64,000 nt of DNA from Bradyrhizobium canariense (GCF_019402665.1 NZ_VSST01000021.1:1-64000); one strand, 5' to 3'. Positions 41,336 to 49,847 are shown, counted from the first letter of the stretch. The notes: a model not told the origin generated them from the sequence alone. Numbers and translations are program-made.

Positions 41336-43126
41336 TCAGGTCCCCAAATAGGCGGCGATCACGCGCTCGTCCCGCCGCACCTCGTCTGGAACGCCGGTCA
41401 TCAAGCCCTGACCCCGATCCAGAACGACGACCCGATCTACGCAGTTCATGACAAGGTCCATGTCGTGCTCGACCAGCAAGACCGACGTCCCGGCGCGCTT
41501 GAGGCGGTGCAGCAGGCTCACCAGCTTGAGCTTTTCGCCCGTGCGCAATCCGGCAGCGGGCTCGTCCAGCAGCAGCAATCTCGGTCGACTGATCAGCGCT
41601 CGGGCGACCTCGACGAGCCTTGCCTGCCCCATTGCCAACCGCGAGGCCGGCTCGTGTGCCAAGCCATCCAGTTCCACGATTTCAAGAGCGCGCCACGCCT
41701 TTGCGTAGGTTGCCGCCTCTTCGTTTCGGTCGAAGCCGAACATCCCCGATATCATCCCGGAACGACCTTGCGCGTAAGCACCGAACGCCACGTTTTCGAG
41801 CACGGTGCGCTCGGGTACTATTCGCACGTGCTGGAAGGTGCGAGAGACGCCACGATGGACGAGATCGGAGACCCGCGCAGGTGGCGCCGCGCCCATCAGA
41901 AGGACGGTGCCTTCCGAAGGCGCGACAAGACCGGTCGCGATATTGAAAGTCGTAGATTTGCCGGCACCGTTCGGACCAATGAGACCAACAATTTGGTCCG
42001 TGCCGACCGAGAACGAGATGCCTTGCAGCGCCTTGAGACCACCGAAGTTCTTGGCGATACCCGACACTGACAGCAGATCCTCGCCGGCGGTGCTGCGCTT
42101 GGACGGTGCGAGCTCAATGTTGCGAGCTGGGCGAGAGACGGAAAATCGCGGCCATACCCGCAGAAGTGCCGACCAAATGCCACCAGGCCAGCGTAGCAGC
42201 ACACAGATCAGGACCAGCCCGAACACGATCAGTTCGACGTTGCCGGACAAGCCCAGCATTCGGGCCACGGTATTCTGCAGCACCATCTCAAGTGCCGCGA
42301 TCGCCGTGGCTCCGAGGACCGCGCCAAACGGGTGCGCCATTCCGCCGAAAATACAGGCAATCAGAAGGTTTACGCTTGCCGTGAGCCCAAACGGTGCCGG
42401 GCTGAGGAACTTGAAATAGAACGCATAGAGCGTTCCCGACATTCCCGCGAGAATGGCGGCCACGACAAAGACGACCAGGCGCAAGCGCGCGGCATTGACC
42501 CCGAAGATTTCTGCCATCTCTGGATCGGTCTTCAGCGCTGCGATCGCTCGTCCGGTCCGGGAATGCAGCAGGCGAGACAATCCACCGCCAAACACCGCAA
42601 CCAGCAGCCAAACGAGGACTGCGAACGCTCGGTCGTCAGTCAAGGCCAGAGAACCGATAGCGAGCGGCGGAATCTGCCCGAGCCCGGACGCGCCGCCGGT
42701 GACGCTGCCCCCCGCCACGATTGCAGCACTCGTCGCAATTCCGATCGCAAGCGTAGCAAGGGGCAGAAAATGGCCTTTCAGCCGCAAGGTAATGGCCCCA
42801 ACCACCGCCCCGGCGCCGGCAGACGCAGCCACGCCAGCCATGAGAGCGAGCACTGGCGGAACGCCGAGGTCACGCGCCAGGATCCCAGACACGTAGGCCC
42901 CTGTGGCCATGAACGCGGCCTGCCCGAGCGATACCTGTCCGGCTATCAGCAAGAGCGTCAGACCCATGGCCGCAAGAGAGGTCAGGCCGACTGTGACGAG
43001 GAGCGTCACATCGTACTGCGGGCCGGTGGCTGCGATGATGCCAGCGAACACGAACGCTGCGAAGGCCGTGACCATCGACGCAACCGCGGGCGTACGCCGC
43101 AAGATGAAAAAATTTCTCGAGGACAT
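41336..43126 (-). CDS. Fused LivM permease and LivG ATPase
   Basis: The 596-residue protein joins two Liv components. The first 310 residues are a LivM permease with SLAAMGLTLLLIAGQVSLGQ, LPLATLAIGIATSA and SRTGRAIAALKTDPEMAEIF. Residues about 345-596 are a LivG ATPase with Walker A GPNGAGKST, signature region LAMGQARLVEVARAL, Walker B LLLLDEPAAGL and EHDMDLVM. The signature LAMGQ departs from LSxGQ but is common in LivG. ATG 43126 starts two bases after the livH stop; a longer reading from 43171 overlaps livH. This is the second Liv fusion in the window and differs from the first by leaving LivF separate. Confidence 0.92.
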   Translation of the reverse strand: MSSRNFFILRRTPAVASMVTAFAAFVFAGIIAATGPQYDVTLLVTVGLTSLAAMGLTLLLIAGQVSLGQAAFMATGAYVSGILARDLGVPPVLALMAGVAASAGAGAVVGAITLRLKGHFLPLATLAIGIATSAAIVAGGSVTGGASGLGQIPPLAIGSLALTDDRAFAVLVWLLVAVFGGGLSRLLHSRTGRAIAALKTDPEMAEIFGVNAARLRLVVFVVAAILAGMSGTLYAFYFKFLSPAPFGLTASVNLLIACIFGGMAHPFGAVLGATAIAALEMVLQNTVARMLGLSGNVELIVFGLVLICVLLRWPGGIWSALLRVWPRFSVSRPARNIELAPSKRSTAGEDLLSVSGIAKNFGGLKALQGISFSVGTDQIVGLIGPNGAGKSTTFNIATGLVAPSEGTVLLMGAAPPARVSDLVHRGVSRTFQHVRIVPERTVLENVAFGAYAQGRSGMISGMFGFDRNEEAATYAKAWRALEIVELDGLAHEPASRLAMGQARLVEVARALISRPRLLLLDEPAAGLRTGEKLKLVSLLHRLKRAGTSVLLVEHDMDLVMNCVDRVVVLDRGQGLMTGVPDEVRRDERVIAAYLGT

Positions 43127-43128
43127 GA

Positions 43129-44157
43129 TCAGTGCTCGTGCGCTTCTGGCGGCCGAACAGCGTTCCGCCAAAGAAGGATCGGTATCACCATGAGAAAGAC
43201 GATCACGTCGCGGAACGCGCTGACCTGGAATGCCGAGAAGGATTCCGTAAGGCCAACCAGCATGACTCCGATCAGCGCCGTCGGATATTCAACGATGCCA
43301 CCGAGGGCAGCGGCAACAAACCCCTTCAGCCCGATCGGAAGGCCCATGTCGTAATTGGCGGTGATGAGCGGAGCCAACAACAGCCCCGACAGGGCGCTAA
43401 ATCCAGCACCGATCGCGAAGCTAAGCTGGCCGGCCAGTCGCACAGGTATGCCGCAAAGCTGGGCTCCCACCCTGTTGACCGCGGTCGCCTGAAGCGCCTG
43501 CCCCATCAGGGTTCGTTCCGAGAACGCGTACAAGCCGCCCATCGCCAGGACGGCGATGCCGCAGATCCAGAGGCTCTGGTAGGCGATAAAGACGGGCCCC
43601 AGAGACACTCCGCCCTCGACCACGGGCGGCACCGACCGCGGCTCGGCGCCCCAGATCAAGACAGCAGCGCCGTGCAAGACCATGTATACGCCAACACTGA
43701 CGATGAGCAGTACGACTGGCGATGCACCCGACACTGGCTCGACCGTCAATCGATAGGTGAGCGTCCCAAGCGAAGCCGTGGCGGCCAGCGAGGCCAGAAC
43801 GGCGAGCCAGTACGAACCTGGAAACCTGCTGGCCGCGAACGCTGTCGCGAGCACACCCGCAATCCAGGCCGAACGGATCAACAGCACGCGAATTCTTGCT
43901 GACGCCCCAAGATGCTTGTCTGCCACGTCACGGAGCGCAAACGCCGCCAAGCCAGCGGCAACGAGCCCGCTGAGCAGATTGAACGATCCTGAAAGCGCAC
44001 TCGCGAACGACAGCGCTCCCAAAGTGACATATTCGCCTTGCGCGATGTTCACCACGCGTGTCACCGTGTAGATCACGATCAGACTGAGGGCGAGGAGACC
44101 ATAGACGGCACCGTTAGTGATGCCGTCGATGAGCAAGAATGAGAGGGTGTCGAGCAA
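43129..44157 (-). CDS. livH: Branched-chain amino acid-type ABC permease LivH
   Basis: This 342-residue membrane protein has LivH landmarks: DGITNGAVYGLLALSLIVIY, VVNIAQGEYVTLGALSFA, AALGGIVEYPTALIGVMLVG. It uses a TTG start three bases after the binding-protein stop, so translation is probably coupled. An insert of about 60 residues between helices 2 and 4 makes it longer than typical LivH proteins (about 290). It is the partner of the LivM half of the following fusion protein. Confidence 0.9.
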   Translation of the reverse strand: MLDTLSFLLIDGITNGAVYGLLALSLIVIYTVTRVVNIAQGEYVTLGALSFASALSGSFNLLSGLVAAGLAAFALRDVADKHLGASARIRVLLIRSAWIAGVLATAFAASRFPGSYWLAVLASLAATASLGTLTYRLTVEPVSGASPVVLLIVSVGVYMVLHGAAVLIWGAEPRSVPPVVEGGVSLGPVFIAYQSLWICGIAVLAMGGLYAFSERTLMGQALQATAVNRVGAQLCGIPVRLAGQLSFAIGAGFSALSGLLLAPLITANYDMGLPIGLKGFVAAALGGIVEYPTALIGVMLVGLTESFSAFQVSAFRDVIVFLMVIPILLWRNAVRPPEAHEH

Positions 44158-44160
44158 GGT

Positions 44161-45375
44161 CTATTCCTCGATCAGGACGAACCGCCCGCCCTTGATCTGA
44201 GACAGGAACGTGGAACGCTTGTCGAGACCAAGATGGTCGGATGAGGTAATGTTGAAGACGCCGTTCACGCCCGGCCACTCGCGCGTCTTCTCCATGGCGT
44301 CCTTGATCGCCACGCGCGTGCCAGCGAGATCATCGCGCATGGCTGCGCCCTCGGACATATTCTGATATGCGTTCACGGCGAGCAGCATTGCGTCCCATGA
44401 CTGCCCCGCGAACAGGTCGACCTTGCCCTTGCCGTAGGTCCCGTCATAGAGCTCGGCAAACTTCGCGAGCACGGGACCAAGCGGATTGTCCTTCGCGATC
44501 TGGTCATAGACGTTCAGCGCACCGACACCGATGATCGCTCCCTCGACATTCGCCTTGCCGATATCGACGAAGGCGTTAATCGACGAGCCGGCCCCGTGAT
44601 AGATTGGCCCAGTGTACCCAACTCGCTTGAGCGCCTCATGGGCAAGATCAGCAGACGGCGGGATCGCATGGATGTAGATTGCGTCCAATCCCGCCTGCTT
44701 GAGGCGCAGCGCCTGCGGCGTGAAATTTGTATCCTGCCGCGCAAAGCGCTCGGCTGATGCGAAATCGATACCGGTCTCCTTTGCGACGGTTTGTAACTCC
44801 TTGAGACCACCCTCGCCATAGGCATCTTCCAAACCGAAGAAGCCGATCTTGTTGATGCCGTGACGCTTCATGTAATTGAGCGTGCGCTGGAGCATCAATT
44901 TATCGGACGTGGGCGTCTTGAACGTGAACGGGCGATCAGCTGCCGGCTCGACGATCGCGGCGTTCGAAGCCATGGAGATCATGGTGATCTTCGCGGCTTT
45001 TACCGTGTCGAGGATGGCCATCGAGCTTGGTGTGGTCGTGCAGCAAACGACGACATGGGCCTTGTCTTCCTCGATCGCTTTGCGTGTCAGGCTGACAGCC
45101 TTGGTCGGATCTGAACCGTCATCATAGGAAATGACCTTGACCCTGAAGGGCAAGTCGGTGCGCGCAGACCAGATCTTGTCGAACAGCGCCACTGCATTGC
45201 GCTCTGGCGCACCCAGCGCCGAGGCAGCTCCTGTCACTGAAACGATAGCTGCGATACGCAGCTCGGGCTTCTCCTGGGCGGATGCCGCCTGAGGCCCAAC
45301 GAGTCCCACAGCCGCCGCGGAAATGAATGCGCATAGGCTGGCTGCGATGCGGGCACGCGTCACGGTCTTGCTCAT
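44161..45375 (-). CDS. Liv-type ABC transporter periplasmic binding protein
   Basis: The 404-residue protein has a Sec signal peptide (RIAASLCAFISAAAVGLVGP, cleavage near ASAQ). A Peripla_BP_6 domain follows: LRIAAIVSVTGAASALGAPE, DDGSDPTKAVSLTRKAIEED, GQSWDAMLLAVNAYQNM. The ATG at 45375 has GAGGG five bases upstream. It is the first gene of the importer operon (binding protein, LivH, LivM-LivG, LivF, amidase, hydrolase). Its upstream region contains several TGTATC/GATACA elements. The family here is often tuned to aromatic acids or amides; the ligand is unproven. Confidence 0.9.
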   Translation of the reverse strand: MSKTVTRARIAASLCAFISAAAVGLVGPQAASAQEKPELRIAAIVSVTGAASALGAPERNAVALFDKIWSARTDLPFRVKVISYDDGSDPTKAVSLTRKAIEEDKAHVVVCCTTTPSSMAILDTVKAAKITMISMASNAAIVEPAADRPFTFKTPTSDKLMLQRTLNYMKRHGINKIGFFGLEDAYGEGGLKELQTVAKETGIDFASAERFARQDTNFTPQALRLKQAGLDAIYIHAIPPSADLAHEALKRVGYTGPIYHGAGSSINAFVDIGKANVEGAIIGVGALNVYDQIAKDNPLGPVLAKFAELYDGTYGKGKVDLFAGQSWDAMLLAVNAYQNMSEGAAMRDDLAGTRVAIKDAMEKTREWPGVNGVFNITSSDHLGLDKRSTFLSQIKGGRFVLIEE

Positions 45376-45431
45376 GGAATCCCTCAGGGTTGCTGATGAC
45401 ATTCACACTGTGGCATCAGCGAGCATCCCCG

Positions 45432-45494
45432 GGCTGTATCTGCGGATACATCCGCAATGAATACAGCTATCCCTATGTGCTCCCAGATACAGCC
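45432..45494. promoter_or_regulatory. Operator-like array: TGTATC-N4-GATACA plus 11-bp inverted repeat
   Basis: TGTATC-TGCG-GATACA at 45435-45450 is a perfect 6-bp palindrome, equal to TGTAT-N6-ATACA in Crp/Fnr-type spacing. The left arm GGCTGTATCTG (45432-45442) is also repeated in reverse as CAGATACAGCC (45484-45494). The array lies between the divergent binding-protein and flavin-reductase genes. A matching site is found in front of the Crp/Fnr gene (46792-46807). Confidence 0.6.
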
Positions 45495-45563
45495 GGCACA
45501 CTTTCCAGCGGATAATCGTGCCCTTGAAACGGACATCCAATCGATCTGACAAGAGCCGCTCAA

Positions 45564-46094
45564 ATGAATGGCAGTACGGCTGAAGATTTTCGCAGGTTAT
45601 TTCGGCGCCTGACCACCGGCGTCACCTTGATAGCAGTGGCCGGGGAAAATGCCCCCGCTGGCATGACCGTCAATTCGCTTACTCCGGTCAGTCTTGATCC
45701 ACCCCTGCTCCTCTTCTGTGCATCCTTGACCAGCGCGACGGCCAAACGCATCGCGAGCGTCGGCGCATTTTCCGTGAATATCCTTGCAGGCCACCAGCAG
45801 GATGTCTCGATGCATCACGCTGGCCGTCCTCTCGCAAACCCCACATGGTGTTGGCGGCAGAGCAGCGGCGTACCTTGGGTCGACGGCGCAAACGCGATCT
45901 TTCGTTGTCACCTCGTCGAGGACTACCCTGGAGGTGACCATCGCATCCTAATCGGTCAGATCGATGAAATGTTCGGTCCCGATACCGTCGCGACGCCGCT
46001 GCTCTACCACGGCGGAAGATATGCCCGCCTGCCATATGAGGATGGGGATGTCTCGAACATGGCGCGAACCGAGGATCTCTGGTGGACCGGCTAA
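45564..46094 (+). CDS. Flavin reductase domain protein (monooxygenase small component)
   Basis: This 176-residue protein is of the HpaC/RutF-type flavin reductase family: FRRLTTGVTLIAVAGENAPA, GMTVNSLTPVSLDPPLLLFC, FSVNILAGHQQDVSM. It should supply reduced FMN or FAD to a two-component monooxygenase; the candidate partner is encoded at 46868-48091. It is transcribed alone, divergent from the importer operon. It ends four bases before the convergent Crp/Fnr gene. Its C terminus (TEDLWWTG) is longer than some relatives. Confidence 0.88.
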   Translation: MNGSTAEDFRRLFRRLTTGVTLIAVAGENAPAGMTVNSLTPVSLDPPLLLFCASLTSATAKRIASVGAFSVNILAGHQQDVSMHHAGRPLANPTWCWRQSSGVPWVDGANAIFRCHLVEDYPGGDHRILIGQIDEMFGPDTVATPLLYHGGRYARLPYEDGDVSNMARTEDLWWTG

Positions 46095-46098
46095 AAGC

Positions 46099-46758
46099 TC
46101 AGGTCTCCGCGTTGTTCGCGAGGATGGTAAACCCGTCCTCGCTAGACAGCATTCCCTTCTCACGTAGCCTGCCCATCGTTCGCGTAACGGTGACACGAGA
46201 CGTGCCCGTCATCGACGCAATCTGTTCATGCGTCAGGTGTGTGATGATCTTGCGGCCACGCTCGTGATCGATCGCAAACATCTGGCTCAGGCGGCGCAGC
46301 AACTCCAAGATCCGATCCTCAGGATCATTCGAAACCAGATGCTCCAGGCGCAAGGCGAGAATTCGCTGTTTGAGGCTGGTCAGCCGCAACATCGCCAAGG
46401 CCAGTTCGGGGTCCGCTCGCAGCAGGGGCTCGATCCGGGCAGTATCAAATTCGAGGGCCTCGGTGGGCTCGATGGCGACGGCTGTGGAAAACCGGGGGAG
46501 CCCGTCGAACGCGGCCCCTTCTCCGCACAGCGCGTTCGGTCCCATGTTTTCGAGCACGACCTCGGTGCCGTCTCTTCTGAAGATTGACACTTGCACAAGC
46601 CCGGATTTGACAAAGTAAAAGCACGTACTGACGTCATCTTGCCGATAGAGCTGCTCTCCTTCGGCAAAGCGGCGCACCCGCACCTTGCCTTCGAAGGATA
46701 GAAGCTTGGCAGCGAGGGCATCCGTCATCCGCCAAGTGGCGGTGGCTTTTTTTGACAT
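46099..46758 (-). CDS. Crp/Fnr-family transcriptional regulator
   Basis: The 219-residue protein has a cyclic-nucleotide-binding-type beta roll (RRFAEGEQLYRQDDVSTCFY, LVQVSIFRRDGTEVVLENMG), a long dimer helix and a C-terminal winged helix with THEQIASMTGTSRVTVTRTM. No cysteine cluster for an iron-sulfur centre is seen, so it is not a classical oxygen-sensing Fnr. The start is ATG 46758 or GTG 46764. It lies convergent with the flavin reductase and divergent from the monooxygenase gene. A palindrome with Crp-type spacing lies 34 bases upstream of its start and a better copy at 45435, so it probably controls both divergent promoters. Confidence 0.9.
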   Translation of the reverse strand: MSKKATATWRMTDALAAKLLSFEGKVRVRRFAEGEQLYRQDDVSTCFYFVKSGLVQVSIFRRDGTEVVLENMGPNALCGEGAAFDGLPRFSTAVAIEPTEALEFDTARIEPLLRADPELALAMLRLTSLKQRILALRLEHLVSNDPEDRILELLRRLSQMFAIDHERGRKIITHLTHEQIASMTGTSRVTVTRTMGRLREKGMLSSEDGFTILANNAET

Positions 46759-46791
46759 CGTCACCGCTCATGCTTCGAAGAATCACCCGGC

Positions 46792-46807
46792 CGTATCCGG
46801 CGATACA
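46792..46807. promoter_or_regulatory. Second copy of the TGTATC-N4-GATACA motif
   Basis: CGTATC-CGGC-GATACA keeps five of six bases in the left arm and the full right arm of the site at 45435-45450, with the same 4-bp centre length. It lies between the divergent Crp/Fnr and monooxygenase genes, 61 bases before the latter. Confidence 0.55.
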
Positions 46808-46867
46808 GCGCGTCGCGAACGGCTCAGGTACGAAGGGGCCATGATAGCGCGACAGGAGGCAATCGCA

Positions 46868-48091
46868 ATGGTTTTGGCTCAACGGAGCGCCGATGACGCG
46901 CAACCGGGCGTGCGCGCGGCCGAGATGGCCGTGGAAAGGACGGCCGCCCTCGTGCCGTGGCTCAGCGAGCAGGCGGCGCGGATCGAAGAGACGCGACGAA
47001 TCCCGGACGATGTCGCTGAACGCCTGTTCGACACACGACTGTTCGATCTGATGCGCCCCTCGCACTTCGGCGGATTTGGCGTGTCGCCGCGCTTTGCATG
47101 GGAAGCGACCTTCCACGTCGCCAAAGCCTGCTCATCGTGCGCGTGGCTTGCGGGACTGACCAGCGCCAACATCATCATGCTCGGCAAGTTTTCGGCCGAG
47201 GCGCAAAAGGAGCTGTTCGCGCCCGGCGTATCGCCGATCGTTCCGATGTTGACCGGCGGCGTGGGACAGGACATCAAGATCGAATCCGCCGATGGCGGTA
47301 TCGTTTTGAGTGGGCGGTGGAGGTATGCTTCCGGCGTAGACGTGTCCGATTGGTTGGGCCTTCTCATCAACATTCCCGGCGAAGGCCCCGCCCCTTCTGC
47401 CCACGTCGTTCTCGTCCCTCAGTCCGAATTTGCGGTCGATCACCAAAGCTGGCGCGTGATGGGGATGCGCGGCACCGGCAGCAAGAACATCAGCCTCGGA
47501 AAGACGTTCGTTCCCTCCCACCGCTTCATGAACTGGGCCGAACTGCAAGCCGGAAAGAAGCATCCGAGCTGCCCGAATACCGAACCGGTCTACGACTTCC
47601 CATTGAATACGGCCAACGCAATGTCGGTCCTGGCCCCGACGCTTGGCGTGGCGAGTGCGTGCAGCGAGGAAAGCATCAGGATCATTCGCGCCCGCGTGAG
47701 CTCGGGTAATCAGCAGGCACAGATCAACGACAAGATCGCGCAGGTCGATGCAGGTACCAGCGCCGCCACCATGAGCTTTTTGCGCGATTTCCTGCTTTCC
47801 GAGACGGCAGCAATCGAACGACAGATTCGTCGGAGCGGGACTCTTTCGCTCGAGGAACGAGGTCTTAGCCGCACCAAAGTTGCGATCGCCTCGCGTCAGG
47901 CGCTGGTCTCTGCCCAACGGCTGTTTGCTGCGCTGGGCGGATCGCTACTTCCTGAAGGCACCCGGATCGAGCGGTTGTTCCGCGACATCCACGCCATGAG
48001 CTCGCATTTCCTGCTGCAGCCCGAACCGATCGCAGAGGCGTACGGCCGCTCGCTGCTCGGCCTCGAACTGCCGCCAGGAACGCGTCTCTGA
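46868..48091 (+). CDS. Flavin-dependent monooxygenase of acyl-CoA dehydrogenase fold
   Basis: This 407-residue protein has the three-part acyl-CoA dehydrogenase/HpaH-C2 layout. An N-terminal helical part includes RLFDTRLFDLMRPSHFGGFG. The middle beta domain includes LSGRWRYASGVDVSDWLGLL and MGMRGTGSKNISLGKTFVPS. The C-terminal helical bundle includes LFAALGGSLLPEGTRIERLF, then RDIHAMSSHFLLQPE. This pattern is seen in two-component hydroxylases such as HsaA and IacA and not in true dehydrogenases. AGGAGG at 46853-46858 fixes ATG 46868. The flavin reductase at 45564 is the likely electron donor. It is followed by a RidA gene and a strong terminator. Confidence 0.85.
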   Translation: MVLAQRSADDAQPGVRAAEMAVERTAALVPWLSEQAARIEETRRIPDDVAERLFDTRLFDLMRPSHFGGFGVSPRFAWEATFHVAKACSSCAWLAGLTSANIIMLGKFSAEAQKELFAPGVSPIVPMLTGGVGQDIKIESADGGIVLSGRWRYASGVDVSDWLGLLINIPGEGPAPSAHVVLVPQSEFAVDHQSWRVMGMRGTGSKNISLGKTFVPSHRFMNWAELQAGKKHPSCPNTEPVYDFPLNTANAMSVLAPTLGVASACSEESIRIIRARVSSGNQQAQINDKIAQVDAGTSAATMSFLRDFLLSETAAIERQIRRSGTLSLEERGLSRTKVAIASRQALVSAQRLFAALGGSLLPEGTRIERLFRDIHAMSSHFLLQPEPIAEAYGRSLLGLELPPGTRL

Positions 48092-48116
48092 TCAAGGCCA
48101 CCACGAAAGGACCCTC

Positions 48117-48530
48117 ATGACAAAGACAACCTACAGCTCCAAGAGCCCGATCTTCGCTGCCGCCGGCGGAGGGTCGATTTTTGACAAGTTTCAGTATTCG
48201 TCGGCGGTGAAGGCAGGCGGCCTCGTTTTCATTGCCGGACAGATCGGCCTCAATCCCGATGGATCCATGCCTGATACATCCGAGCAGCAGTTCGTCAATG
48301 CGTTCGAACGGCTCAAGCTCGTTGTGGAGGACGCCGGAAGCCAGATGAGCGATCTGGTCGAGCTCGTCTCCTATCACGTCGGCCTGAACTCGCATTTGGC
48401 CGACTTCATGAGGGTGAAAGAAAAATACGTTCCGGCGCCGTTTCCGACCTGGACGATTCTTGACATCGCCGGTCTGGCACGTCCGGGCCTCATCATCGAG
48501 ATCAAGGCCGTTGCCGTTGCACGAAACTGA
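48117..48530 (+). CDS. RidA/YjgF-family protein
   Basis: The 137-residue protein has the Rid fold signature: KAGGLVFIAGQIGLNPDGSM, RLKLVVEDAGSQMSDLVELV and a conserved arginine and glutamate in LARPGLIIEIKAVAVA. Rid proteins hydrolyse reactive enamine/imine intermediates, and in some nitrogen-heterocycle pathways (RutC) they act on a pathway intermediate. It starts 25 bases after the monooxygenase with an AAGGA site, so the two share a transcript that ends at a strong terminator. An N-terminal extension of about 25 residues is longer than in core RidA. Confidence 0.9.
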   Translation: MTKTTYSSKSPIFAAAGGGSIFDKFQYSSAVKAGGLVFIAGQIGLNPDGSMPDTSEQQFVNAFERLKLVVEDAGSQMSDLVELVSYHVGLNSHLADFMRVKEKYVPAPFPTWTILDIAGLARPGLIIEIKAVAVARN

Positions 48531-48560
48531 GCACAAGCACTGATCGCTTCCTCCCAGACT

Positions 48561-48596
48561 TGGATCGGGGCAGATCGGTCCCGATCCATTTTTTTT
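48561..48596 (+). terminator. Intrinsic terminator
   Basis: TGGATCGGG (48561-48569) pairs with CCCGATCCA (48580-48588) around a 10-base loop and is followed by eight T residues (48589-48596). It ends the monooxygenase-RidA transcript and is the clearest rho-independent terminator in the window. Confidence 0.88.
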
Positions 48597-48663
48597 GGCC
48601 GTTAGTCCGCCAGCTGAGGACCTGGTCGAGAGGATCGCCGATCTCGTTGACGGTTGGAAGCCG

Positions 48664-49047
48664 CTACGAACGCAGCCCAACGACGGCCTCAACTTCGATC
48701 AACATTCCAGGAATCGTAAACGCCGCTATCCCGACAAGCGTACTTGCGGGCCTGCATGAGCCAAACACCTTCTTGCGAACCTCATTGACCTTGCTCCGGT
48801 CATTCACGTCCTTGAGAAAGACGTTGATCTTCAGGACATCGGAGAATGAGGCGCCGGCCGCGGCAAGAACCTCGGCCATATTTTCAAACACCTTCCGGGC
48901 CTGCTCGCTGATATCGTCGCTCACGACACTCATATCCGCGTTCAGCGGCGACACACCGGACACGAACAGCAAATCTCCCCAGCGAACCGCGTCCGTATAA
49001 TGACTGACCGGCTCGTGCAGAGACTCTACCCTAAATTCTTGTCGCAT
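48664..49047 (-). CDS. Second RidA/YjgF-family protein
   Basis: This 127-residue protein is a Rid-family member with WGDLLFVSGVSPLNADMSVV, ENMAEVLAAAGASFSDVLKI and CRPASTLVGIAAF ahead of GMLIEVEAVVGLR. The arginine and glutamate of the active site are retained. It is only distantly similar to the adjacent RidA protein, so it is not a recent duplication. It lies 42 bases after the GntR regulator gene and may be controlled by it. Confidence 0.9.
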   Translation of the reverse strand: MRQEFRVESLHEPVSHYTDAVRWGDLLFVSGVSPLNADMSVVSDDISEQARKVFENMAEVLAAAGASFSDVLKINVFLKDVNDRSKVNEVRKKVFGSCRPASTLVGIAAFTIPGMLIEVEAVVGLRS

Positions 49048-49089
49048 TTGAATTCCTGACTTGAGCTGGCTGTGGGAGATGCCCTGTTG

Positions 49090-49770
49090 TCAATTCGACA
49101 GCGCGTCCGCGCTCATGAATATGCTGGCTTGAATTGCATCGCGCGTGCGCATGATGTGCAGTGAGAGGATGTTGCAAGCGGTCTCCTTGTCTCGCCTGAG
49201 TGCGGCGGCAACCAAGGCGTCCTCCTCCTCGGTGAGCGAGACCAGCTGTTGAGGCTCCAATCTCGCTGCACGACGGTAGCGATCGAAATGATCGTACAAG
49301 CCAAGGCAAAAGCGCAAAAGCCATGGCGATCCACATCCTTCGACGAGGCTGAGGTGCAGGGCTCGATGTCGTCGCTCCCATTCCGCCCCGATCTTCTGTG
49401 CGCCGCTCTCGACCTGGCGCGAGATCAATCCGAAATGATGGTGGCGTTTCACCAACTCGCCTTCCCAGTCCTCGCTGCCTTTCTCAATCGAAAGAGCGAG
49501 CGCATTCGTTTCGATCTCTGAGCGCCGCGCTGCAAGATCGAGCAAATCCGCTTCCGTGAGGGCTCCTGCACGAAAGCCTCGCTGACCCGAAAGCAGCAGA
49601 AAACCCTCCGAGCTGAGACGAAACATCGCCTCCCGAAGCGGGCTCGTACTCGCTCCATACCTCTGCTTCATCTCCTCGACGCGCAACGGCATCCCCGGCT
49701 TGAGGACACCAGTGAGAAGGTCACCCCGCATCTTCTCGTAGATGCTTTGCGCCAGGGTCTCGTCACGCAT
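49090..49770 (-). CDS. GntR-family (FCD-domain) transcriptional regulator
   Basis: The 226-residue protein has a GntR winged helix (MRGDLLTGVLKPGMPLRVEE, YGASTSPLREAMFRLSSEGF) and an FCD effector domain with helices containing DLAARRSEIETNALALSIEK, RHRALHLSLVEGC and the metal-binding histidines typical of FadR-type proteins. GGAG lies six bases before ATG 49770. It is divergent from a polar amino acid importer and upstream of the second RidA gene, both candidate targets. A TTTCGAAA palindrome lies in the shared region. Confidence 0.92.
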   Translation of the reverse strand: MRDETLAQSIYEKMRGDLLTGVLKPGMPLRVEEMKQRYGASTSPLREAMFRLSSEGFLLLSGQRGFRAGALTEADLLDLAARRSEIETNALALSIEKGSEDWEGELVKRHHHFGLISRQVESGAQKIGAEWERRHRALHLSLVEGCGSPWLLRFCLGLYDHFDRYRRAARLEPQQLVSLTEEEDALVAAALRRDKETACNILSLHIMRTRDAIQASIFMSADALSN

Positions 49771-49847
49771 TTGAAACTCCAATTTCGCCTTCAGCATATC
49801 GCAGATTCCCGGGTGCCGATGACCAAATTTCCATCATCACCTGCTTA

